A stretch of DNA of 64,000 nt, from positions 62,001 through 126,000 of IMG/VR virus record IMGVR_UViG_3300026521_000527. One strand, 5' to 3'. Position 1 is the first letter of the stretch, and each line of letters begins with the position of its first letter. The notes beneath the pieces were generated by a model, which worked only from the letters and a program-made list of their open reading frames with translations, made no database searches and was not told where the DNA came from. Below, piece by piece: positions 51,334 through 59,255 of the stretch. The position numbers and the translations under genes were made by a program. This DNA comes from a virus.

Positions 51334-51648
51334 TTAGTAATTCATATGAATTACATTATTATTGATGGTAAAAGAAACTGTTGGGATATTCGCGATTGGA
51401 TCTTTTACCCTCTCTCTAATTATCACAGGCATTGCTCTAAAATACAATTGTCTCACAAATGAAAGTATATTTGAGTCCTGAATTGGATAATTATTTTTAA
51501 TTTCATCTATTGATATTTTTTCATTGATAAAAATATTCTCAGCGTCCGAAGCAGTGACCAATTGTTTATTATTTATTTTAACTGATTGTAAATTTTTACC
51601 AAACTGAATAATCATTTCAATAGTTTCGTCTTTTGAAAGATTCCTCAA
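51334..51648 (-). CDS. Unknown 104-residue protein, TTG start
   Basis: No family is recognised. The protein is basic and alpha/beta. The start is TTG at 51646-51648, with AAAGGAG six bases upstream and no suitable ATG. It is followed by a gap of about 30 bases and then the Sm-like gene. Confidence 0.7.
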   Translation of the reverse strand: MRNLSKDETIEMIIQFGKNLQSVKINNKQLVTASDAENIFINEKISIDEIKNNYPIQDSNILSFVRQLYFRAMPVIIRERVKDPIANIPTVSFTINNNVIHMNY

Positions 51649-51666
51649 GAACTTCTCCTTTATAAC

Positions 51667-52149
51667 TTATATTGTGCGTGTAATAGTAAAACTATTTTTA
51701 ACTGTTGGTTTAATGCCAGCAATAATATCATTTTCCAACTTGCGAATGAAAGCATAAATTAAATCATCTGTCTTTATTCGAATATTTTTAATTTCTTTAG
51801 TTTCTGAGTTCATAATATCAAGAGATATTTCAGAACTTGATGCATGAACATCAGTCATTCTAATAATAAAATATTTTTCAAATGCATTTGATTTTGGTGC
51901 TTTATTTGAATTTACTAAAGCAATTACTGGCTTCATCCCAATGGATTCATCCAATTTTTCAATAAAATTTGATGAATAAATTAATTTTAATATCTCATCA
52001 TCAACTGAATACCAATCAATGGTTTCGTAACAATTTTCTGTCTTTTTAATTTTGAATGTCCAAGTCTTTTGCTCGACACGGCATTTAAGATACTTTCTCA
52101 GTGATTTGAATAGTTTCTTATCAGCTTTTGTAAGTTTAATGTTTTTCAT
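51667..52149 (-). CDS. Duplicated unknown protein, short form copy 1
   Basis: This 160-residue protein has an N-terminal helix LTKADKKLFKSLRKYLKC and a C-terminal block YAFIRKLENDIIAGIKPT that are nearly identical to the next gene (52216-52701), while the middle is strongly diverged. The same N- and C-terminal patterns appear more weakly in the larger proteins at 52720 and 54118. It may be a basic nucleic-acid-binding or virion protein; no known family is recognised. Confidence 0.85.
   Translation of the reverse strand: MKNIKLTKADKKLFKSLRKYLKCRVEQKTWTFKIKKTENCYETIDWYSVDDEILKLIYSSNFIEKLDESIGMKPVIALVNSNKAPKSNAFEKYFIIRMTDVHASSSEISLDIMNSETKEIKNIRIKTDDLIYAFIRKLENDIIAGIKPTVKNSFTITRTI
51688..51757. 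repeat. 70-base direct repeat, copy 1 (C-terminal block)
   Basis: It matches 52243-52312 at 69 of 70 positions. It encodes the conserved C-terminal end of both short-form paralogues. Confidence 0.95.
52070..52140. repeat. 71-base direct repeat, copy 1 (N-terminal block)
   Basis: It is identical to 52613-52683 and encodes the shared N-terminal helix. The ribosome-site leader next to it (52141-52163) is also identical to 52692-52714. Confidence 0.95.
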
Positions 52150-52189
52150 AATCTTCCTTTAAAAATAAAATAAAATAAAAATAAAATAA

Positions 52190-52217
52190 AAATAAAACCC
52201 CAAGAGGGGTTTTATTT
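52190..52217 (-). terminator. Intrinsic terminator
   Basis: On the minus strand a 12-bp AT/GC stem (AATAAAACCCC against GGGGTTTTATT) with a four-base loop is followed by a long T-rich stretch. It lies right after the stop at 52216 and is the clearest classical terminator in the window. Confidence 0.8.
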
Positions 52218-52701
52218 ATTGTGGTAGTGCAAAGACAATAGCAAAACTATTTTTAACTGTTGGTTTAATGCCAGCAATAATATCATTTTCCAACTTACGA
52301 ATGAAAGCATAAGCTAGATTTTCAATCGGAATTTTAATTTTGAATGGTTTATCATTGCTATCCTTTCCGGATGATACAATTATAGATAACTGTTTTGATT
52401 TTTTATGTATTTTTACAACTTCTAAAATCAATACTTTCTTAAATACATTTGGCTCCTTTTGTGATTTTAATACAATATAAGGTTTGGGGAAATTTGCATC
52501 AAATAAATTCTCTTTAATAAAAGAAGATTCATAGATGCAATTGATAACTTCATTATCAATTGCAGAGTCTTCAACTATTTTTCCATCTTTTAATTTAAAA
52601 GAGACTATACCCTGCTCGACACGGCATTTAAGATACTTTCTCAGTGATTTGAATAGTTTCTTATCAGCTTTTGTAAGTTTAATAAAATCATTGTTTTTCA
52701 T
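52216..52701 (-). CDS. Duplicated unknown protein, short form copy 2
   Basis: This 161-residue paralogue shares identical N-terminal DNA and a near-identical C-terminal block with 51667-52149. Its central 85 residues differ almost completely and it ends ALPQ. The pattern of conserved ends and a divergent middle suggests recent sequence exchange. Function is unknown. Confidence 0.85.
   Translation of the reverse strand: MKNNDFIKLTKADKKLFKSLRKYLKCRVEQGIVSFKLKDGKIVEDSAIDNEVINCIYESSFIKENLFDANFPKPYIVLKSQKEPNVFKKVLILEVVKIHKKSKQLSIIVSSGKDSNDKPFKIKIPIENLAYAFIRKLENDIIAGIKPTVKNSFAIVFALPQ
52243..52312. repeat. 70-base direct repeat, copy 2
   Basis: Partner of 51688-51757, with one mismatch. Confidence 0.95.
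52613..52683. repeat. 71-base direct repeat, copy 2
   Basis: Partner of 52070-52140, identical. Confidence 0.95.
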
Positions 52702-52719
52702 AATCTTCCTTTAAAGTTT

Positions 52720-54033
52720 TTATTTAATTATATTTTTTAATCCGTCCATTATGTCATTAACAACTTCAGTTAAAACATCTTCAGTTTCCTTTTTTTTTAC
52801 GATGAACATTGGATTATCTGATTCTCCAGTAATGAGTTCCATTTCGACAAATCTTATAACATCCAGCGCGAATTCTTTAGGAGTTAATCTAAATTTTTCA
52901 ACACCTCTTTTTGATGTTTCAATAGAACCAACCATTGTTCCAGTTGATTGATCTAGATCAACATCAATAATTTTTGCACGAAGGAAAACTTCTACACCTT
53001 CATCAGTTTTATGTTTTTTAGCGATCAATCCGACGAAATTATTGCTATGTTTATAAGATGTATGTATCGCACTACAAATTTTTGCAAATAATGTCTGGTC
53101 AAATTCAATTCCGGTATCTTTTATTTTTCCTTTTTTAGAAATTTTAAAAGTCCCTTTTTTATTATCAACCATTTTTTTGATTTCTGGGACTATTTCAGAC
53201 ATAACCTCTTTGACAAAAACTGAAACAGCCATATCATCTTTAATCGTATCTGGCTCTGGCATTTTACCTAAATCTTTTTTAAGATTTGGGATAAGTTTAT
53301 CAGATATAGTTTTTATCATTTGCTCATGATTATTATCCGGCTCGATGATATTTTTAACAACACAATGAATTTTTAATGCTTTTGCGTGCATAAATTCATC
53401 GTTGGTCATAACTATAATCCTACCTTCAGTTGGGCAGAAGATCTCAACTCTATTTTCATCTACACTGTAATCTACAATAATCATTGTGGAAACTGCAACT
53501 TGGTCATTTTTTATTTCAACTGCAAGTTTTAATGAGTCACCAACTTTAACCTGACTTGAGGTAAGTTCTTTTGTAACTTCAACTAACTCTTTTGGTAAAT
53601 CAGTTGGATCTTTTGGAAAATTTTCCCAAAAATCTTCTGGATTATCAAGGACTAAGAGTTTAAAATCATCTTTAAATTCAGTTGTTCTGAAATATTCAGT
53701 CCACTTCATGATATGTGCATAGACTGCATGTGATATTTTATCTTTCATCCCAATTAACTTTTCCTTCACATTGGCTGACATTTTAACATTACCTTTTTTA
53801 GTAAGTTTAAATGTTGTTTTACAGATAAATACTGGAATCATATCTGGTATATCAATTTCACTCGTATGTAATGGAAAAACTGTTTCTACAGTTAGTGAAC
53901 CACCAGCAGCAACTAAAGCTTTCTTTAGATTTTTGAATCTTTTTTTAGCTTTATTTATATTCACATCATCTGGTGAAAATGTAAGTCCTAATCTTTCAGC
54001 GTCGTGTCTTTTAATAGTTATAATCTTATCCAT
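52720..54033 (-). CDS. Duplicated unknown protein, long form copy 1
   Basis: This 437-residue protein is a diverged copy of the next gene upstream (54118-55308). Both have FKNLKK near 33, a VEIFCPTEGRII or IEVFCPTDATII block near 195, the identical FKISKKGKIK, and a C-terminal IRFVEMELI or VRYIEMEFL helix. The last block resembles the AFIRKLENDIIAG of the short forms, so all four genes are probably one family. It is Lys/Asp-rich without membrane spans. No known family is recognised. Confidence 0.8.
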   Translation of the reverse strand: MDKIITIKRHDAERLGLTFSPDDVNINKAKKRFKNLKKALVAAGGSLTVETVFPLHTSEIDIPDMIPVFICKTTFKLTKKGNVKMSANVKEKLIGMKDKISHAVYAHIMKWTEYFRTTEFKDDFKLLVLDNPEDFWENFPKDPTDLPKELVEVTKELTSSQVKVGDSLKLAVEIKNDQVAVSTMIIVDYSVDENRVEIFCPTEGRIIVMTNDEFMHAKALKIHCVVKNIIEPDNNHEQMIKTISDKLIPNLKKDLGKMPEPDTIKDDMAVSVFVKEVMSEIVPEIKKMVDNKKGTFKISKKGKIKDTGIEFDQTLFAKICSAIHTSYKHSNNFVGLIAKKHKTDEGVEVFLRAKIIDVDLDQSTGTMVGSIETSKRGVEKFRLTPKEFALDVIRFVEMELITGESDNPMFIVKKKETEDVLTEVVNDIMDGLKNIIK

Positions 54034-54083
54034 TTTTTGCTCCTTTTAATGTCTAAAGTTTATTAAAAATTTAAAATAATTTT

Positions 54084-54116
54084 TGGATGGCTCTTCAGAC
54101 TCTGAAGAGCCATCCA
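54084..54116 (-). terminator. Hairpin after the long-form copy 2
   Basis: TGGATGGCTCTTCAGA, a single C and the exact complement (16-bp arms) lie just after the stop at 54118 and before the copy 1 gene. Confidence 0.7.
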
Positions 54117-54117
54117 C

Positions 54118-55308
54118 CTAAACTAGAGAATATTCGATAAATCTAATATCTTTAACCTTTGATAAAAACTCCATCTCAATATATCTTACGAGAGACATTA
54201 CAAAATCATTATTTGTCATCACAAAGGACTCATTGTTATTTTTAATACCAGACACAGCATTATTTTCAAAAGATAATTTTGATAGTTTTACACAATTAAA
54301 TGTTTTATTATCCTTTGATTTTTCAGCGATAAATACACTAGCTCCAACAACATCACTGCTTGTTTTGGCAATTGAAAAAACACTTGCCAAAAGATTGGTA
54401 TTTGGCTCCCATATGTATTTTATTTTTCCTTTTTTAGAAATTTTAAAAGTTGGGTTTTTGTCAATAACTCTTACAACCTCTGATATAACCTCAGATTCGA
54501 TTTTTTTTAGGCTTGGGATTTTATCAGCCTGTGTTGCATCTGGCGACAATTTTGAATCTTTAGTTAGGTTAAAGCCTAATTTTTTTATGATAGATTTCAA
54601 AGCTTCGTCAGAATCTGACGAAGCTTTAACCAAATCGTTAACCATTAAATGTTTATTTAATAGGACTGCATGGATGAACTCATTTTTATCGAACTTGATT
54701 ATTGTCGCATCTGTCGGACAGAATACTTCAATCTGATTTTTTTTATCTTTGATTTTATATATAATAACATCAAAAGAAACTAAAATCCCATTTCCAATAT
54801 CCGCTGCAATTTTTATCCGGTTTCCTATATCATCCGATGTGTATTTTTTAAGTTCAATCATTTTTAATTCCTCTGGAATATCTTCAACTCTCTTTGGAAA
54901 GTTGTCATATAATTCATTGTATAACTCATTACTCACTTCAATTTTTTTGAAAGTGTTTTCTAAATAACCAGTTCTTAGAAAAGTCGTCCAGCTGATCAAA
55001 TTGCCAAAAAGTTGCTCGGTTAACACACCTACACTAAGTTCTGAATCATTAGCATAAATCTCATAAATTAATTCATCTTTTTTTTTGGTAATTGTCATCT
55101 TACCTAAAATAACAGTTACCATTTCTTCAGATTCTTTATAAAATGGCAGGCAAATTTCAATATCTAAGATATTGTCCTTAACTCTTTTAAGAATTTTTTT
55201 TAGGTTTTTAAAACCATCTCTTGATTCTTGATTACATTCGAATTGAATAGTAGTTGGGCTCAAACCATTTTGAATTGCTACATCAAGAGGTATTTTAATT
55301 ACTTGCAT
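54118..55308 (-). CDS. Duplicated unknown protein, long form copy 2
   Basis: This 396-residue paralogue of the 52720 gene keeps FKNLKKILKR near 33, the FCPTD block and FKISKKGKIK, but lacks about 40 C-terminal residues present in the other copy. It is the first gene of the duplicated cluster in the transcription direction and has AAAGGA at the start. Confidence 0.8.
   Translation of the reverse strand: MQVIKIPLDVAIQNGLSPTTIQFECNQESRDGFKNLKKILKRVKDNILDIEICLPFYKESEEMVTVILGKMTITKKKDELIYEIYANDSELSVGVLTEQLFGNLISWTTFLRTGYLENTFKKIEVSNELYNELYDNFPKRVEDIPEELKMIELKKYTSDDIGNRIKIAADIGNGILVSFDVIIYKIKDKKNQIEVFCPTDATIIKFDKNEFIHAVLLNKHLMVNDLVKASSDSDEALKSIIKKLGFNLTKDSKLSPDATQADKIPSLKKIESEVISEVVRVIDKNPTFKISKKGKIKYIWEPNTNLLASVFSIAKTSSDVVGASVFIAEKSKDNKTFNCVKLSKLSFENNAVSGIKNNNESFVMTNNDFVMSLVRYIEMEFLSKVKDIRFIEYSLV
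54599..54627. repeat. Intragenic inverted repeat (14-bp arms)
   Basis: AAAGCTTCGTCAGA, a single A and the exact complement lie inside the long-form copy 2 gene. Confidence 0.85.
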
Positions 55309-55392
55309 CTTTTTCCTTTAATTTTTTTAATCTTATTTTATTTAATCATATACTACATATTACCTTATTTTTTTAATAAATAAAAAAAATTT

Positions 55393-55434
55393 GGGGATGT
55401 CTACATGAAACTAAGTTCATGCAAATCCCCGGAT
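55393..55434 (-). terminator. Imperfect hairpin with T-rich tail
   Basis: On the minus strand GGGGAT...CATGAA pairs with TTCATG...ATCCCC with internal mismatches, followed by a run of eight T's. It lies after the 60-residue gene and probably terminates its transcript. The remainder of the 55309-55488 gap holds a short TG/TA-type repeat (55441-55462) and no ORF. Confidence 0.65.
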
Positions 55435-55488
55435 ATTAATGTAATGTATGTGTGTATGTATGTGTCGAAATTAGAATTCTAGTCTAGA

Positions 55489-55671
55489 TTAGAATCCTGA
55501 TTTCGCTCTCCCTTGAATGCTTTGGCCGCTTTGGCGTGTAATCGTTACACCACCAGCTGATGGTGCTGAAGCTTGAGCTCCACTACCAGTTGGTGCACCA
55601 GATGTTGCTGCTTGTGCTCCTGTAGCTGCTGTTGCTGCCGCGATCATATCTTGCATATTTACACTTGCCAT
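55489..55671 (-). CDS. 60-residue Ala/Ser/Gly-rich protein
   Basis: This small protein starts MASVNMQDMIAAATAATGAQ and is low in aromatic and charged residues, so it is probably flexible. Its coding DNA is clearly more GC-rich than its neighbours, near 50% by eye. I place the start at ATG 55669-55671, with AAAGGA upstream. The longer frame to 55728 lies in the hairpin. It is a single-gene unit with its own promoter-like element, leader hairpin and terminator, which suggests high expression, for example as an abundant virion or DNA-associated protein. No family is recognised. Confidence 0.75.
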   Translation of the reverse strand: MASVNMQDMIAAATAATGAQAATSGAPTGSGAQASAPSAGGVTITRQSGQSIQGRAKSGF

Positions 55672-55690
55672 GTAATATCCTTTAAAAAAA

Positions 55691-55749
55691 ATTAGACGGA
55701 AGAGTTGATTTCTTAGCAAAAAAATCAACAGATAACTCTTCCGTCTAAT
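55691..55749 (-). promoter_or_regulatory. Leader hairpin before the 60-residue gene
   Basis: A 16-bp outer stem (ATTAGACGGAAGAGTT, 55691-55706, against 55734-55749) encloses a short inner TTGATTT hairpin. It lies between promoter copy C and the gene, so it would form the 5' end of the mRNA. Confidence 0.65.
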
Positions 55750-55753
55750 AATA

Positions 55754-55785
55754 TTATTTATATACTATCCGAAAGTTATTCTAAA
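55754..55785 (-). promoter_or_regulatory. Putative phage promoter, copy C
   Basis: On the minus strand TTTAGAATAA (55776-55785) is followed after 10 bases by GTATATAAATAA (55754-55765). Confidence 0.65.
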
Positions 55786-55801
55786 ATATATTTTGATAGT
55801 T

Positions 55802-57439
55802 TTATTCGATTGAAACTATATTAAGCATTAATTTTCTACTGGATCCAAAAGTATCTTCACCTAGCTTAAAATATATAGAATATTCTTTATTAATCTCAGG
55901 TACTTCCGATGTAAAAAACTTCATCGCTTTGAACTTAATTAATTTATTTTTATCGGATAACTCCAAACTAAGATGATTTTTACCTTTACCTATTAATTTG
56001 GCTTTTGTAATTATTGCTTCTGTTCTGAAAATTGGTCTCTCATAATCTTTTCCAAAAGGTTCAAACATTTTCAATGAATCATACAATGAAATATCTAGAT
56101 AATTGAACGGAATAAACCCTATTGATTTTATATCGGATTTAAACATTTCCTTGGGAATTCTTGCGCTTTTATCTAGTAATTCTTTATAAAAATTATCAAA
56201 ATTTTCTAAAGTTACCGTTATCCCCAAAGCCTGTTTATGTCCACCAACTTGCTTAACGTATTTATTATCTCTAAGAATTTCAAGTATATTGATTTTTCCA
56301 GCGGTTCGTCCACTACCAGAATACTCTTGGGTATCCGGATTAAAATTAAAAACTATTGCTGGCTTATTATATTTCTCTACAAGTTTTGATGCAACAATTC
56401 CTGCTACACTTTTATATTCTTTATGAAATCTTCCAGGAATAATTATAAAATCTTTATCAAAATATTGTCTGTAATGTTTTTCAACGTATTCAAATAAATC
56501 ATTTTGAATTTTTTTGCGTGTATCATTGACCTGTTTTAAATAATTGAACCACTCTAAACTTTTTTCCTCAGTTTCTTGAATCATAAATAGGGCACCGTGA
56601 TCTGCCTTTGTAATTCTTTGAGTAGCATTTATCATCGGAGTTAGATTAAAAGCAATGTCCTCGGCCGTTGGGGAATCGGATACAAACTTTCTAAATGTTT
56701 TAAAATAAATTCTTTCAATTGAGTTCTTTTGAACTCCAGTGGTTAAACTTTTTACCACAAATCTATTTAGATGTCTATCAATAGGCATCACATCACTTAT
56801 TGTAGTTAATCCTAATTCAGGTAAGAATTCATTAAATAAATTAACATTTAATCCAAGACGTTCACAAATTGCCTTTAAAAAAAACCACAATACAAACGTT
56901 CCACTAATATCTTTATATTTAAAATTGTCTCCAGGTATGTGTGGATCGACTATTGCTGGTGTATCAGGTAACCCCAATTCTAAATCTGGTTGATGGTGAT
57001 CTGTAATTATAACATTCGCTCCCATTTCACGAGCTTTCCTAGTTGCATCAACACTTGTAATTCCATTATCTGCAGTTATGTATAAACTAACATCTTCAGT
57101 TACATGCGATGGTAAAAATCCATAACCTTGCTTTCTATCAGTTATTATAAACTCAACATATTGATACTTAAAATGTTTTAAAAAGAAATTCCAAAAAAGT
57201 GTATAAGTTCCTAATCCATCACAATCACTATCACATATGCATTTTATTTTCTTATTATTACTAATTGCTTCGACAAAATAATCAACAGCTATTTGCATAT
57301 TCTTTAAATCAAAAGGATCTGGGAATTGATCCAATGATTCAATCTGATCTGGGTGTAATTTATTTTTTAAAATTTCTTCAATATCATCAATTGAATTAAT
57401 TATTATTTCTTTTTCTTTTTGCGTAGTATTATTGTCCAT
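55802..57439 (-). CDS. recJ: RecJ-like single-stranded DNA exonuclease
   Basis: This 545-residue protein has the RecJ/DHH catalytic motifs: CDSDCDGLG (69-77), TADNG near 122-126, and TDHHQPD near 146-152. The DHHA1 region has GSGRTAGK and GGHKQALG, and the C-terminal domain is a beta barrel as in RecJ. It degrades single-stranded DNA 5' to 3' and probably serves recombination, repair or host DNA breakdown. The length matches bacterial RecJ. Confidence 0.93.
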   Translation of the reverse strand: MDNNTTQKEKEIIINSIDDIEEILKNKLHPDQIESLDQFPDPFDLKNMQIAVDYFVEAISNNKKIKCICDSDCDGLGTYTLFWNFFLKHFKYQYVEFIITDRKQGYGFLPSHVTEDVSLYITADNGITSVDATRKAREMGANVIITDHHQPDLELGLPDTPAIVDPHIPGDNFKYKDISGTFVLWFFLKAICERLGLNVNLFNEFLPELGLTTISDVMPIDRHLNRFVVKSLTTGVQKNSIERIYFKTFRKFVSDSPTAEDIAFNLTPMINATQRITKADHGALFMIQETEEKSLEWFNYLKQVNDTRKKIQNDLFEYVEKHYRQYFDKDFIIIPGRFHKEYKSVAGIVASKLVEKYNKPAIVFNFNPDTQEYSGSGRTAGKINILEILRDNKYVKQVGGHKQALGITVTLENFDNFYKELLDKSARIPKEMFKSDIKSIGFIPFNYLDISLYDSLKMFEPFGKDYERPIFRTEAIITKAKLIGKGKNHLSLELSDKNKLIKFKAMKFFTSEVPEINKEYSIYFKLGEDTFGSSRKLMLNIVSIE

Positions 57440-57468
57440 CTTTATTATTTTCCTTAATGATAAATTTT

Positions 57469-57480
57469 AAGCACAGGAGG
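57469..57480 (-). promoter_or_regulatory. Conserved motif next to hairpin (copy 5 of 5)
   Basis: The plus strand reads AAGCACAGGAGG, between the hairpin at 57483 and the recJ start. Confidence 0.4.
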
Positions 57481-57482
57481 GT

Positions 57483-57513
57483 TAGAGTGTTGTGGCTTAG
57501 CCACAACACTCTA
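57483..57513 (-). terminator. Hairpin at the end of the 168-residue gene
   Basis: TAGAGTGTTGTGGCT, a single T and the exact complement (15-bp arms) overlap the stop codon at 57511. Confidence 0.7.
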
Positions 57514-58017
57514 TTCAAATAAATTACTTACCGGATGGAAACTATGATAATTTTTACAATTAACACAATAAGTTAATCCATCTTTATAATACTGTTCAGA
57601 TTCTGAAATCCCATGTCTAGGATTATCTGGAATTTTATTACCATCATCGTCTTCAGTATATCTTTGACTTTCTTCAAGCTCTTCAGTTTTTCCTTCAATT
57701 ACTTCCTGATAACTAAATTTATTTCTTAAAGGATATGGTGAATTAATATCGATTATGTATCCACATTTACCATAATATAAATTCTCAATCCCGTCTATAG
57801 AATCATTATCTAATAATTTAATAGGGAACCTTTCATTATAAATTCTATTTTCTGGTAAAGTAACGGTGATATTCATATCTGATGTTTTAAAATCAATAAG
57901 CGCAACTCTTTTATTAGCAACTGCTTTATATTTATAAAGAACTTGTTGATTAAGTTTTTCTTTATTTAAACCTAATGTTTCTAATATTGAATCCAAATCT
58001 TTAAATACTGCTGTCAA
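57511..58017 (-). CDS. Unknown 168-residue protein with C-terminal Cys pair, TTG start
   Basis: No family is recognised. The C-terminus has YCVNCKNYHSFH, a Cys-x2-Cys with nearby histidines that could bind one zinc. The middle is acidic. The start is TTG at 58015-58017, with AAGGAG five bases upstream. It overlaps nothing and precedes recJ. Confidence 0.7.
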   Translation of the reverse strand: MTAVFKDLDSILETLGLNKEKLNQQVLYKYKAVANKRVALIDFKTSDMNITVTLPENRIYNERFPIKLLDNDSIDGIENLYYGKCGYIIDINSPYPLRNKFSYQEVIEGKTEELEESQRYTEDDDGNKIPDNPRHGISESEQYYKDGLTYCVNCKNYHSFHPVSNLFE

Positions 58018-58026
58018 TTTAACTCC

Positions 58027-58710
58027 TTATATATTTTCTGGGTCGACTTCGTTATATTTTTCCAATAATGCTAAGAATTTTTCCATATCTGTATTTGATA
58101 TAATTTCTTTAAAAATGCCAAGAAAATAATTTCTTTTCTTTATATGATCATCTAGTAAATTTACACTTGATTCAACTAATGTTTTCTTTGCGACTTTTTC
58201 AAAAGCAGCCAATGTTGTCACAAAATTATCAACTCTATTTATCTCATCATCAATTATATCTAAAATATCTATCCGTAGTTGAATTAACCCGTTAATATTA
58301 TCATCTTTTAATTCTAATAAATAATCGTTAAGATCATCATACCCCTTATTTTTCAAAAATTGTTTAAGTATCTGAAATGGAAAAAAGAACATGATAAAAT
58401 TTATAAATTTTTTTAAAAAAAGAATTTTCTCATCTGGGTTTGCAAAATATCTGACCAAATCATCATATTCGATATCAATATAATATTCATCCAAATTCTG
58501 AAGCCAAGGTTCAAATGCTGCTTTATACCACCATTCAAACTCACCTTGGGTCATATTATCAATATCATCTTCGAATAGATAATAATTAAAATTTTTAATA
58601 TCAAAATCTCTAAGATATTTTAATTCATGAACCATTAAAATTGCTTCATCTTCAGTTGGTTTTTCCAAACCAACTGAATTAATTCCCTCATTATCCATAT
58701 AAAAAACCAT
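58027..58710 (-). CDS. Unknown 227-residue protein
   Basis: No family is recognised. It is rich in Asp, Glu, Asn and aromatics and is helical. A hydrophobic stretch near 110 (FINFIMFFFPFQIL) may touch a membrane. It is preceded by a possible promoter variant at 58728-58748, and a 12-bp hairpin lies near its start. Confidence 0.75.
   Translation of the reverse strand: MVFYMDNEGINSVGLEKPTEDEAILMVHELKYLRDFDIKNFNYYLFEDDIDNMTQGEFEWWYKAAFEPWLQNLDEYYIDIEYDDLVRYFANPDEKILFLKKFINFIMFFFPFQILKQFLKNKGYDDLNDYLLELKDDNINGLIQLRIDILDIIDDEINRVDNFVTTLAAFEKVAKKTLVESSVNLLDDHIKKRNYFLGIFKEIISNTDMEKFLALLEKYNEVDPENI
58651..58678. repeat. Intragenic inverted repeat (12-bp arms)
   Basis: TTCAGTTGGTTT and AAACCAACTGAA surround TTCC, near the start of the 227-residue gene. 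Confidence 0.75.
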
Positions 58711-58727
58711 CTTTATCCTTTTTAGTA

Positions 58728-58748
58728 TTATTTATATAGAAGTCTAAA
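58728..58748 (-). promoter_or_regulatory. Possible promoter variant
   Basis: On the minus strand TATATAAATAA is preceded closely by TTTAGA. The spacing is about ten bases shorter than in copies A-C, so this may be a variant or a chance match. Confidence 0.35.
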
Positions 58749-58763
58749 CCAACTCTATATTAA

Positions 58764-59255
58764 TTATTTCATCTCTTTCTTAAGAATTTTTATCCAAGTA
58801 TCATATGCTTGATATTTTTTAAAGAAATTATAAAAAGCTTTCGCGTTAAATTCTTTTTCTGTCTTATTAAAATAATGTTCCTCGATAAAATCAAAATAAA
58901 CTTCACATAAATCCTCAACATATAAAGAAGATTCATTATCTGGTCCATAAATTAAATTATACAATTTAGGATAATCTTTATATTTATTTTTTAAATGCAT
59001 GAGATTTTTCTTGAGTCCTAAAATACTCTTTTGACTAATAAGGCCTTCAAGAAGCATGAATTCAAAACAGAATCCAGCAGCAATTGTATCCCAAATTACA
59101 TCATCTGGTTGTTTTTTTGAGTCAGGTCTAAACGATGTCTTGCAATCATCATCAGACGTTTCGGCAATCATTTTTTTCTCATTTACCTTAAGCTTAATAT
59201 TATTTCTTCTTTTTTCTATAATATCATCTATCTTTTTAATTAAACCTTTTAACAT
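58764..59255 (-). CDS. Unknown 163-residue protein
   Basis: No family is recognised. It is basic and helical, with Lys-rich stretches in its first 40 residues and no metal or catalytic motif. It overlaps the endonuclease VII-like gene by 7 bases, with GGAGGA at its start. Confidence 0.75.
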   Translation of the reverse strand: MLKGLIKKIDDIIEKRRNNIKLKVNEKKMIAETSDDDCKTSFRPDSKKQPDDVIWDTIAAGFCFEFMLLEGLISQKSILGLKKNLMHLKNKYKDYPKLYNLIYGPDNESSLYVEDLCEVYFDFIEEHYFNKTEKEFNAKAFYNFFKKYQAYDTWIKILKKEMK

